Assembly: GCA_964035545.1 (NCBI GenBank)
Contig: OZ037766.1
Location: forward strand, 29,843,140 to 29,907,139
Length of the DNA: 64,000 bases
Reading direction: 5' to 3'
Origin: Bugula neritina
Taxonomy: Eukaryota > Bryozoa > Gymnolaemata > Cheilostomatida > Bugulidae
Under the pieces are notes generated by a model. The model saw only the letters and a list, made by a program, of their open reading frames with translations. It ran no database searches and was not told where the DNA came from. Positions 36,301 through 47,984 of the stretch are shown here, in pieces. The position numbers and the translations under genes are program-made. How positions within the stretch are numbered: position 1 is the first letter of the stretch; every line of letters begins with the position of its first letter.

Positions 36301-37321
36301 GCTTTAAGAAAAAGAGCACAAGCTCTTTCAATATTGAAGTATTTAGAGTTGTCTAACCTCCTTTGTTCAAACGGTAATGTTCTCCTGGCTCACACCGATT
36401 CTCGTCTAGATCCCATAACTTGTTGAACAGTTCAGACAACTCTTCATTAACCTCGAACTTGCTAAATGCAGAAAATAACAATTCAATAAGAACACGAAGA
36501 TAAACACACTTGTATTATATTATGCACTAGCACCGAAACATAAAAGGCCTACATACTACATATGGATAATATCTGTAATAGAATACATCGTACTTAAATT
36601 ACTAGGTTCAGTTATACTTACTTTGGATTTTACAAAAAAGGTGAGATTGATTATCATTGATACTATTGTTATTATTATTTATTATCACCACTACGATTAT
36701 CATTATCGTTATGATGAACAATATGACATGATGATGATGATTATACTCATTGTCATTGTGACAGAGTGATTGTGATTACATATACACAATTTAACTTTTA
36801 ATATTAATAATATATAATGAGAAAAGAAAAGAGGTAGTTATATTCTACTTAGCTTTATGTTTAAAATGATTTTACTACTGCAATTATATTTTAATTTATA
36901 ACTAAAAGTAAAAGTACTATTATCATAATGAGTATGGCAGTCAGATTGAGTGTCAAACGCTACTGAGATTTATTAATCTTATTAGTTATTGTAGTAATAA
37001 TCATAAAGTGATAATGATTATGATTATTACTACAATAACTAATAAGATTAATAAATCTCAGTAGCGTTTGACACTCAATCTGACTGTCATACTCATACTG
37101 TCATTGACCCTCCATCACCGCAACCAAAATAAACATTAAACTATTATTGTCAGACTCATACTGAGTCTGATATTCACTATCAAAGTGAGACTGAGAGTGT
37201 GACAGTGACACTCACACTGGCACTAGGAGTAACTGTAAGTCTAACTCAAACTGTCCACCAGCGACAGTTTGAGGTTATAGATTCGGTTAGTTTAAAACGA
37301 AAACACATACTTATATGCCAT
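33360..37321 (-). CDS. EndoU-family poly(U)-specific endoribonuclease (279 aa)
   Basis: Exons from the 5' end: 37321-37311, 36461-36358, 35924-35823, 35205-35121, 34779-34630, 34411-34267, 33846-33742, 33497-33360; 840 nt with all phases agreeing. The first exon is only 11 nt (ATGGCATATAA), joined to give [16 protein letters not shown]. The protein is one EndoU (XendoU/PP11) domain. Signature stretches are [40 protein letters not shown] and the C-terminal [11 protein letters not shown]. By spacing H160, H175 and K220 match the catalytic His-His-Lys triad of XendoU, so the enzyme should be active. Family members cut RNA at uridines in a metal-dependent way. There is no signal peptide or somatomedin-B domain, so a cytosolic or nuclear form is likely, unlike secreted human ENDOU. 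Intron 1 holds a large hairpin. The tiny first exon is the least certain part. Confidence 0.9.
33873..33930. repeat. (GT)n microsatellite in the EndoU gene
   Basis: An interrupted GT/GC dinucleotide run; on the coding (minus) strand it is a CA tract ending about 27 bases before the acceptor of exon 33846-33742. Confidence 0.95.
34836..34866 (+). repeat. tRNA box-A-like fragment (possible SINE remnant)
   Basis: TGGGTCAGTTGATAGAGCAT resembles the 5' half of a tRNA (box A and D-loop). No box B or acceptor stem follows; instead there are repeated GTCACA words. Lies in an EndoU intron in antisense. Weak evidence. Confidence 0.25.
35530..35642. repeat. Imperfect tandem tract (AGTAATAC/AAGTATA words)
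   Basis: Repeated ACTAGTAATACAAGTATA-like units of 18-22 bases with TA-rich variation, within an EndoU intron. Confidence 0.75.
36928..37096. repeat. Near-perfect 79-bp-arm palindrome (hairpin)
   Basis: Left arm 36928-37006, loop 37007-37017 (AGTGATAATGA), right arm 37018-37096. By hand alignment the arms differ at one base (G against A, near the outer end). It lies in intron 1 of the EndoU gene, so the pre-mRNA could form a 79-bp duplex. No coding potential was seen. Confidence 0.95.
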
Positions 37322-39979
37322 GATACGGTTCCAAAGTTATCTCTTTTCAAATGGAGCACAAACTGAAGCCGAAAGTTGAAGCTTCAAGTTATTAACCTAA
37401 TTAAAAAATCTCCCCACCGGTGATACCAACAACTTCCTGCATGCAATGACCTGGATTACAAATCTTTAAAATTCACCGCAAAAATAATCACCTAAGCTCT
37501 CAAATTAGATGCGGGCGAATACAAAATACCCCCAATTTTGTCTGCTGTAAATATAATTTTGTATGCGGTAATTGTCAATGAACTCAATAATTATATTCCA
37601 GCTCAGTGGTAATTGTGAACAGGTTGATACTGGCGCAACTCTTAATTATGAACATTTCAACTCGTGAAGTGTGACGGTTAATGAAGCGTTAACTAAACTA
37701 CATTCACCAGCAAGCCTTCATTTTGTTCACAGTGCAGCTACATTATAACTTCTACTGCTTATCTTACTGCATAAGTTGCAACGCAGTCTCAATAATTTAT
37801 GTGAGGCATGTTTTATTGAATAAAATTTAAACCATACGGCTCTAAAGATATTGGCTTAAAATTAATTTATAAACTGTACAGTATGATATGGAGGTATATT
37901 CAATAAACATATTCAGCATGCAAACTTATTCTATAAAATTATTATCAATTATGCTACAGTGATATACGCCATGCGAGATAATAAGCTATGCCATCCAAGT
38001 ACAACTTAGATGCTATATTGCTTGTAACCCATAACTATCTATGTCTCTTTACAAGGAAACTAATAGACAAGTCAAACATTGGAAGTACATCAAGCACTGT
38101 AAGGTGTCAAGCGGATTGAGTACTATACCAGAATATATGTCAGTAGATCAAATTTCCCTCAACTAATAAATCAAAGCAAATATTTACGTAGTAACTAGAT
38201 AGTATAGAATCTACCATTGAGATGTGATTTTTAAATAACGACTCCTTGAAAATACCAAATTGTGTGTTGAAATTATTGCCAACCTACAAGATGTGCCAAA
38301 AAACAATGGGGATACCAAATAAACCCTCAATGTTTAGTAGATGATCAAATAGTTAAAGGGAACAAACTGTGAAAATGAAACTATTGTACTGCATGCCTTC
38401 TATGAAAATAATATAGATTATATAATGGTTGAAGCAGAACAAAGAAACTAGAAACTTCCAGAATATATTTTTATTAAATATCAATAAAATTTAAATATTA
38501 AAAAACAAAAATACATATCATAATGCTAAATTAGAAAAAAAAGAATGGAATTGATCGCGAGATTTTAAAGCCTGTTAACTTGGTAGAAAATTTACACAGT
38601 AAATAACAATATCAATAATAAGCATGATGCAATACTTTGGAAATGGAATGTACTAAAATATAATTCACCATAGAGATATCAACATAATTAATATACTATG
38701 TTCAGTAGAGATAAGTGGGAATATACATAATAAACTCTAGAAATATATACAAACAGTACACAGAAAGTAGAGAAAAACTGTTGCATGAATTGCATACATT
38801 CAACTAGAAAGCTGTCTTTTAAAATACAAGGCAGCAAGAGTTGAACCAAATAAAGAAATAGGAAGACAACTTCCAAATCCATGTTATACTGCTAAAAATC
38901 CGTGCATAATGACCAACTTGATGAATAGGGTGTTTTTTGGAGTAAAGTATAAAACCTACTGGCCCAAGGTTTAGAAGAAAATACAAAATAGTTAAATTAA
39001 TGCATTTGTATTAAACCAAAAGTTGCACATAGCCTGTAGTTATAGATTGTTCTCGTATCCACCATCATCATCTTTCCTGACACGGCACATTACTACTCTT
39101 ATTAACTCCACTATAGTTGCTACAACTAATTAATAAACTAGTCCCATTGAAGTTAAGACAACGCAACTATTTATGGAGTCCACAACAGCAGCAGATGCTT
39201 GCTTGACTTTAGAGGTCAATTGAGTTGTAGACGTCAATAACTTGCCTCTACTCGTCTGGCTTTTATTATCTTTAAAGGAATATCACTAGAGGTCATTCCT
39301 GCACCAGCTCTACAGGTGTTGACGCCTGCTACAAGACTCCAACTACAAGAAGAACAGCCATTGGATGAGATGCCTGCGTGTAGTCATATATTTAACCAAT
39401 GAGCATGGTCAAACAGAATAAAACAAGGCAGGGTTAGAATGGAGGGATTATTGAGTGTTTAATTATAAGGTAGTGCTGTATTAGAACAGTAGTGAGATTA
39501 GCAGCTAAACAGAGGAAAGGGTAAAAACAATCTAAAAAACATCAACTTCCCTAACGAACAATTCCAAGTTGTCAAACCAAATTTCAACATTTACCATAAT
39601 ATTAATGTAATTTTTATGAACTATGAGTTATAAATATGAGCTCAATCAATACATATGAACATTTACACTTGAATAACTTCTGAGTTACAGTAAAATTTAT
39701 CTGAATATTCCAAATGAATGAGCGTTGTATGGAAAGTGAAGACATCATCTTTAGGGTTGTGCTACTTACAATTTTAAAAATACATGAAAAGCCGACTCCA
39801 AATTATAACTATTTTTCTAGTTTAATAGCAACAAAGCAGCAACTGATATAAAATACATAATAACTAATAAAGTACGATAAGCTGAGATTAATTTTGACAA
39901 AACTAGGACAGCGAGAGCAGTACTAGCAAAAGGCACCCTCCACCCTGCAAGCAACCGAAATAGCATCAGAGAACTGAGG
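37322..39979. other. Region between the EndoU start and the KLHL8 3' end
   Basis: Expected to hold the EndoU promoter and the KLHL8 3' UTR (a TTTATT at 39262, i.e. AATAAA on the minus strand, is a candidate poly(A) signal). No coding exon recognised; the hydrophobic minus-strand ORF at 38688-38882 has no support. Confidence 0.55.
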
Positions 39980-42900
39980 CTAACCTGACATATAATGTGA
40001 CTTCAACTTTTCTAGTTTACTTTGTGCTGCCACGTGAAACAGACCCGAGGTGATACCGCTGCCGGCCCTGCATACTAGCAGCGGAGACCGATCCTCCCAA
40101 CTGTGTGTAAAATGGCAGAGAAGATCAGTACATGAAAGGCGTGCTGTGATATTCATACAACACCAAGAGGTGGGAAAGTGAGGGAGTAATGCATACCAAC
40201 AAGTTGAGTGTGCGCTAAGCTATCATACATATTCAATATGTCATACACAAAGCAAGGTGACACAAAACTTAGATGACGTGAGTAGAAACAGATAATTTTA
40301 TATGCAATTTTTCTTGGGATGATAATTTGTTTCAATACAAACCATTTGAACAACTTGTTAAACGTTGTCATCGTGTTCTAAGCAAACAGCAATCAGCTGA
40401 ATATTGACCGCTAAGACAAAGTGAACATTTGAACTAACAATGCTACTAACGGTCAAATGGTTGTCAACACAATATTTTTCAATACTTTCCCTTAAATCAT
40501 TAGAAAGTTTATTTAAAGTAAGTCAATGTACTGCGTGTGAGTGAATGCACAAATAGTTCACCTGTCCTTGATGGGGTCGTAAGCCTCAACGGAATTGAGA
40601 TAATTAGTTCCATCGTGACCTCCCACAGCAAAGAGGTATCCTCCCAGCTGGGCCACACCCACACCTACAACACAACTTACATAATAAAGAAATTCATATG
40701 CCGACTGTCCAATCAGATTATGTGATACAAACAGTTGAAAAGGTAAAAACAAGACATGACAGAACACAGGAAGTAGAGACAAACCTCCTCGTGGAGAACC
40801 CATCGATGTGACGTAAATCCACTGATTAGTCTCGCAGTCATAGACTTCGGCACTTTCTAGGGGAAAGTTGTCATCGAACCCTCCTAACAATTCAAGCAGA
40901 AACTTAGGCTAAATATTCATAATACAATACTTGAGGTAAGCAAATGAACTTTCAACATATATAATTAAATAGAACACATAACATAGGATTACAGTAGTAA
41001 TCAACACAGGCCAATCGGGACTTCATAGTCAAATACATAACAATAACAAACTGCATTGTAATCAGCATACTACAAACTGCAGAAACTATACACACACCAG
41101 GCACAGAGCATGTTGACACTTTAACTTGAGTTCAATTTCTATTGAGAGCTTCAGATGATGTTAGAAGCACGTAGAGAGATTATATTACCTACTAACAGAA
41201 CAGAGTAGAGTGTAAACTTACCTGCGGCATAGAGTCTGCCATGGAGGACAGCCACGCCTGCCCCAGCTCGTCTCTTGTTCATTGGAGCAATCATGACCCA
41301 CTTATTGAGAATTGGGTCATATCTCTCGCAGCTGCTGAGACTGCTTGACCCGTCGTTGCCTCCGATGGCATAGATGCAGTTCTAGAATAACGTAACAGGC
41401 TCTCAGTCTATGCAATTGAGATTAAATGGGAGAAATAATTCTCGAATCACATGAACTAGGTTCAAAGTCTACTCAACTGTATCGATTAAACATTAAAATT
41501 CATAGAGAATAAAAGAGCATGAATTATGTATGATATTAATTCCATACAAGTGAAGTGCGTTTCAGTAGATTGGCAAACATGGGACAAGTACTTTAGGTGC
41601 AAAGCATAATACTACTATTTCAGTGTAACTCTGTAAACTGTGTTTAATAACTGTAATTACCTTTTCTACAACAAAAAGAACTAGTATAACCATACTAAAC
41701 AGAACATGCGGCAGGGTGGATGTATTCAAGAAGATATAGTATTATGTTAACCTTTAGCACGGCCACACCCACTCCGCCACGAGGCACATTCATTGGAGCG
41801 ACCGGAGACCAACTATCCACAGACGGATCATATCTCTCCACCGAATCAAAACAGGAAGTGTCATCTAGCCCACCAATAGCGTAGAGGGCGTTACTAAGAG
41901 CTGCTACTGCTAGACCACGTCTACAATATCACAAGTTGTAAGACAAGAAAAAGATACATTGAATAAAATGTGGTGAAAAATGCTCGTAACAGTATTATAA
42001 TACGAAGCACAGTTTTGAGAAGCTGTTTTGACTGGAAGACCCACACAATGTGCAGTCTAAACTTTGAAGATATCATCTGTGATGCGAAAAGAAGTATGCA
42101 ACTACAACTCTTGCTCATGGGAGACAATAAACAGCCTAACACCATCCGTTACTAGGGGTGATTACATACAGTATAATATAAAGTACATTTTCAATCTGGG
42201 TAAACCATAGAATAATTGATATCAGTAGCTGCCGACTCAAATTGTCCCATTCCAATTGTTGTCAATGAATGTGATTCGCTAATCAATATCATTACAGGTA
42301 CAACTGCATTCACCAAATCACATTTATACTAGGTTCAGTTCAGTATAGTTGTATAGTATATAGAGTATAGCTAGGAATCTGGACTCAGTTATGTGACGTG
42401 TCACATTACACCACATGGATAGGAGGATGCGCGTGACCGTGTGACTACCTGAGAGTTCTCATTGGTGCGATACAGTTCCATCTGTTGGTCACAGGATCAA
42501 ACACTTCACAGGAACTCAGATGTTCGTCTCCGTCGTGTCCACCAATAGCGTACAGCTTGCCTAACGAGGAGTACATAATTACTTACAGCTTAGTATAGTA
42601 TACAATATAATATAACTTACTGGTATATTATCATTTAATATAGTATTTATTATTATAATACTACTCAGTACAGTATTTGATAAACATATAATTGCTTGGT
42701 ATAGCATTACGTTCATTCAGCAATATTTAATACAGTAGCCTACTTTATCAATATACCATTACTCACTATATTATTCAGCCAAAGATTTTATCTATGTATA
42801 CTATTATTACAATTCCGTAAAGTAATATACAGTATATTAGTATTTAATAATAATATAAACAGTCACATCAACAAAGATCTGCTAATACTAAAAATCATCT

Positions 42901-45900
42901 GTCTGAACAAATGTGCTCTTGGAATTAAAACAAGATATTAATAATTTGCAAGTAGTTAATATTTCATCTTCATACAAATGACTTGTGCTCTACAAAAACT
43001 TCCTTATGCCCTTTTGTGTACACGCAGCCCAGACTGCACAACTAAGTCTATATTATTGTAGTTGTATACATGCATGTAGCTATGTGTAGGCAGGGAACAC
43101 CCATAAAAGGGGATCATTAACAAAGGACATGATTAAATCAGGTGCACGTCTGCTGTTTATGAATACTGAAAGTCACGTATTAAACTAAATTTGTGGTAGC
43201 CACTAGCTTTGATCTTGAGAAGTCAAATAACTTGCTGAATATTTACCTTCCGATGAGACAACCCCCACATGCCTCCTCCTAATGGACATCTCGGCTATGG
43301 TGAACCACTTGTCACTTCTGAAGTTGTAGCACTCTATCGAGCAGAACGGGTCACCCGAAGCCCCGCGTCCACCCACACAGAACAGCACACCTTGTAACAA
43401 AATCAACCAATCACATGCAAAAACAGTATGTGGACAGCATGAACCAATCCGACGTAAGATGAGATATGCAACAACCAACTAGATGCAAGATGTAGGCGTT
43501 ACTAAATACCACAGATATAAATAGACTTCAGATCAAATAGAGTAAAAGTAAAATGGATTTGGAAACAAGGTGAAGGTCAAGTTAAGGTGATAGATGGGTC
43601 ACATAATCCAACACTATTAACTTTATGACATTTTCTAAAATCACGTTAATTAAGTTGAACAAACTGTGTTCATAGCACATGTATATATTTAGTTCAGAAG
43701 ATTTAATTGCTGTTGAGGACAAAAGTATTCTTAGTATAGGCTAACTTAGTATGCTGTATATTTTATTGCTATATCAGATATAGTGTTAGGGTGTTGTTAA
43801 TGTTATTATAAGTTCAGGTGGAATATAATTATCGTTAAGCTTAACTTAATTCGAAACAAGATAATATGTAAGTTATTAGGTTAGAACTAAAAGATCAGAA
43901 TGAGTTAAATGATAAATGTGAAGCCGAATGAAAAGCTAAGATAAAAGTAATAAAAACACAACACAAAAATGTGACCAAAATTAAACATAAAGAGGTAGTT
44001 TGAAAGTTATGACATGATAACGGTAGTGTGAGGGTCACCTGAACAGCTCCTACGAGGCACCATCCTGTCGTAGGGTCTTTGGAGAGGGGTGAGACCAGCT
44101 AGGGACAGTTGGTAAGATTTAGCTTCATCTACGTAATCTCTACACTCCATGTCTGCATGTATTAAATCATCTACTTCTACCTCCTAAAACGAGAGTGAGA
44201 TGGTTTCGTTTCACATCAAGACAAATCGGGAGAGAGAAAGCAGAGTAGTTTCACTTTAACTTAGATGTATGGAGGCAGGAAGTAGAGCAAGTTTTACTTT
44301 AACTTACTTGAGTGAGATAGGAGGCAGGAAGTAGAGGTAGTTTCACTTTGGCAAGAAGTGGTGCTAGAGTCTGTTTACGTTTTTCGATATCATCATGTTT
44401 CACCCACCTCATGACAGCTTGGTAAACCTAAATCAAGAGGTATAATACAAGAAATGATCCATATGTATAAACAGTTATAGAAAATTAAAATTTCCAGTCT
44501 TTCTAAGTTGGACAAAAAATGGCAAAATAATCTTTTCAACATCAACAAATCAGCTATCAAACTATTAAGAAAATGAATTTAGTAAAGTCAAGATCAGTAG
44601 GCAGTATTACAGTTTCTGAAAGCTTTATCAGGAAGAGAAAATATAATTCATTAACATATTGTTTTCAACCCGCATTACTTTATGTATCATCAAATGGCAT
44701 TTTAATGTTCTCTCTTTATTTATTGCATTTATAAAATAATAGGTTTACTGTATTCATTTGTTGTAAACACAGCTACAAGAAAGTGGATGCCAAGACAATA
44801 GCATGAAAAGTTGTCTCCTGAAATAGAGTACCCACAATGTAAACAGTTACTCTAAGCCCGAGTTTTCCCCTTTCCTTACTTGTATTTCAGAGTCCACGTT
44901 GAGATCGTCGTTTCCGATGATATCGGCTAAATGCTGGGCCGAGATAGTGAAGAATTCGTCACAGTCGACTACTTCGTTGAAGTGATCTGAGATGTAGGAA
45001 TCGGCCAACTCCTGTAGGTCTGTGCGGCTAAAGAATGTAGCACATGGAAGGATATAGAATCATCAAAGAGTATAACAAAAATACTATCAATAAAACTAAT
45101 GGAAAATATATCGCAGTACCGTCTGAAAATTAACAGGATTGGAATTTACTAAATCATAATTGTTGCACGACTACAATAGGAAGTATGGTTAAATATGAGT
45201 CATTTTTGTAGTGTTATATTTATTACTCAGGAAAACGAAAATATGAGATGGGGAAAAGGTGGTTGAGATGATTGCTAAAATTAAAAACGTCAAGACAACA
45301 CAACTTTTTTAGATTTTATATGTATTTTGAGAGGTGAACATTAGTCTATTTTAGGAACATGACAGTGAAAAGTGACAAAAATAGACAAGTGAGCTAAGCA
45401 AGAGAACATAAACCCAAGGCAATGTTCCAAATAGGCAGTACATAGGTCTATATAGAGCTTGGAATGGCCAATCAAGCTAGTAGTAAGGTAATATGAGTTT
45501 AAAATAGCAATTGAGGAAACTTGACCTGTTTTCTCAAATAGCCATAGTTTCCTAAGTTAAATGACAAATATACGACCTAAAGCTACCAGAACAAAGCCCC
45601 CAGTTAAAGTTCACCAAGTAGAAAGCAAATGAGTGCTGATGAGGCATACAATCTTTAGCTAGTACAAAGTTAATGGCTATACATGACCTGCACAGTGACA
45701 GTAACATTAATTAGGTTGACACTAATTACACAAAGTAGGGTATTTTGTTCCCCATTAGTCTTACTTTCTTTGCAAACTTTGCTCATTGTTCACAGCAAAA
45801 ACACACATATTGACAAGCAAGTGTGCAGAGCAGTAGTAAAGGACATGAGGACCAAAATGTATGCATACTTTCTACTCTTGTGAAGCGGTACAATTATTCA

Positions 45901-47984
45901 CTTAATAAGGTGGTATTAGGCTTTAGAACTCACCCAAAGGGGGTTACGTTACAGGAATTTCCTTTTCTATACATTTACATAAATTACACACTTTTACATG
46001 ACTCATAGCACATCACTTATATAGGTTGATTAATTGGAAGTGTATGTGTGTGAGTGTGTGTGTGTGAGTGTGTGTGAGTGTGTGTGCGTGAGTGTGTTTA
46101 TATAACCAACTCACCCATGCTGCTCTGCAAACTTTCTCATCTCAATGCAGTTGCTGGGGTGAAGCTGCTGCTTCATGAAGTCACTGCAGCTCTGCACAAC
46201 CAAATCAAACTGCAGAAAAGAGGCTGCGTCAAGCACCTGCTGCACATTGTCAATGTTAAGCGTGATTCGCCCAGTATAAGCAAACTGTAGGAGCAGGTCC
46301 ACTGCCTTGTGGTCTAAATCGTGAAGTTCGACAGAAGGTGCTCGCGTCTCTTTCATCTGACTGGCAAACATTCCTCTGAAATATCCACTAGTGCAGCTCA
46401 GCACCACTTTGTGACAGGCAAACGACCTTGTGCCCAGCTTGAGTTCAAGGTCACACATGTGACCTTTAAGTCTGAAGTCATTGAGGGTAGCGAAACTGTC
46501 TCTAAACATCTGATTGCTGACATCCACAGACCTGGTGGTGTCGAAGTCAAGCTGGTCCGTAGAGTTTCTAGCTGATTTGTTAGAGGACAGGTTTACTAGA
46601 GACCTGAAAGGTCTGTGGGCGGACCTTGGGCCGGCATATCTCTTAAAGTGGGGGCGGCTGTCAGGAGGGGAGGAGTCTATTGACGTCTCCAGGACATTTC
46701 CTGTACTTCCACCTCCATTGTATCTCGAACTCCCTTTCATAACTGAAACAAAGTTTTCATTCAAATGTAGACATGAACATCATTAGCTAAGCTCTAAGCA
46801 CAGCATAACATGTTTATCCTAATACAGTTTTCTCATTATACAAGAAATGAAATTCCAAGAACTTCTATTTTAAACATTTGGATGTTGATACTAGAAGAAA
46901 CAAAACTTGAGCTTTCAATATTGTGTTAAGACATTGTAGTGGTTTGTAGAAATTGTTGTGCTACAAAGTTAATTGACAAGAAGGATGATAAGATTAGGGT
47001 AGTTTTGGAATGATATATACTATGACACACTATATCTTACCATCAATAAAGCACACTACAATTCACTCCTGATTCATGGATGACAATCTACTTGAGCTCA
47101 AACTTGTTACCCATTTAGATTCACTTCAATGGGAGAATGTAGTAGTAAATGAGTATAGATACAGCCTAACCTACTTCAATTACCAACTGCTTGTTAAAAA
47201 CAATGGAGTTGATGAATCAGGGATGAGTTTTTCCAAACATTTATTTGTAAACAGAACAAAAGTGATAACAGAGGCATATATCTAGCTGTGTGACCTACAT
47301 ATTGAAAGTGTATAATGTACAACATGCAGCTAAGGCAGCCTGGTAAAGTCGGGCAGTGGTAGCAGAAACCCTCCGCCACTCTGTAGCTAGTTTTGGTGAT
47401 TCGGCTTATAATGGTTTAAGAGTCTAACTGAAGCAAATTCTAAATGATACAATTTGAATTAATTAGACTTTTTGCTTTATTTAATCTTGCACAATAAAAG
47501 TTGCTACACAACACCCTTTCATTAGCATGTGCTTTAATCAGTATGCAATCAGCCGTCAAAAAGCCAACAAAACTTGAAGTTAAACTAAAAACTAAGCAAG
47601 GCTTGCGTACTGGGTGCTGCTCAGATATAGTGGGAGGCATTTACACTCATTAATCATAAAGCATAGGAGCTTATAGAGTTTTTTTGTAAGGTACTAGATA
47701 GATAGATCGACCATGTATATTTCAACTCATAGTCTTACGCCCACCATTTTAAGTATATCCCTTAATAAGTAGGTTAACCTAAGCAATAGTGAAACTCGCA
47801 AAGTAACATAAGAAGCAAGACTATATTTTGAGCATCTCAATACTACCTGTCACACCAGCTGTCACACTAATGCTGCCGTCCACTCACCTCTTTGACCCCG
47901 AAATACTCGACTACGACTAGGCACACAGAATTCTTCAGCTCTTGTAAAGTCGCTGGCCTCACAACGATTCAGTCTATCACTCAT
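39980..47984 (-). CDS. KLHL8: BTB-BACK-Kelch protein, KLHL8-like (681 aa)
   Basis: Twelve exons from the 5' end: 47984-47888, 46742-46115, 45027-44880, 44427-44308, 44183-44039, 43390-43247, 42560-42449, 41920-41752, 41381-41222, 40883-40785, 40664-40562, 40100-39980; 2046 nt, every phase consistent. Residues 1-115 are a low-complexity N-terminus, BTB about 118-225 ([20 protein letters not shown]), BACK to about 335 and then six kelch blades, each with a YAIGG/FCVGG-type motif. The first blade ([20 protein letters not shown]) and [13 protein letters not shown] are typical of KLHL8. By family it is a substrate adaptor for a CUL3 ubiquitin ligase; human KLHL8 is linked to RAPSN turnover, which need not apply here. 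It is somewhat longer than human KLHL8 because of the N-terminus. The first exon joins in frame (GTT codon) to the BTB exon, but an alternative start at 46740 or 46764 is possible. Confidence 0.92.
46040..46098. repeat. (GT)n microsatellite in KLHL8 intron 2
   Basis: GTGTGTGAGTG-type run. On the coding strand it begins about 16 bases after the donor of the BTB exon (46115/46114). Confidence 0.95.

Noticed and set aside
46321-46786. Plus-strand ORFs opposite the KLHL8 BTB exon
   Set aside because: Antisense shadows of a well-supported coding exon.
47076-47285. 69-codon plus-strand ORF in KLHL8 intron 1
   Set aside because: No recognisable domain, no splice partners and composition like surrounding DNA.
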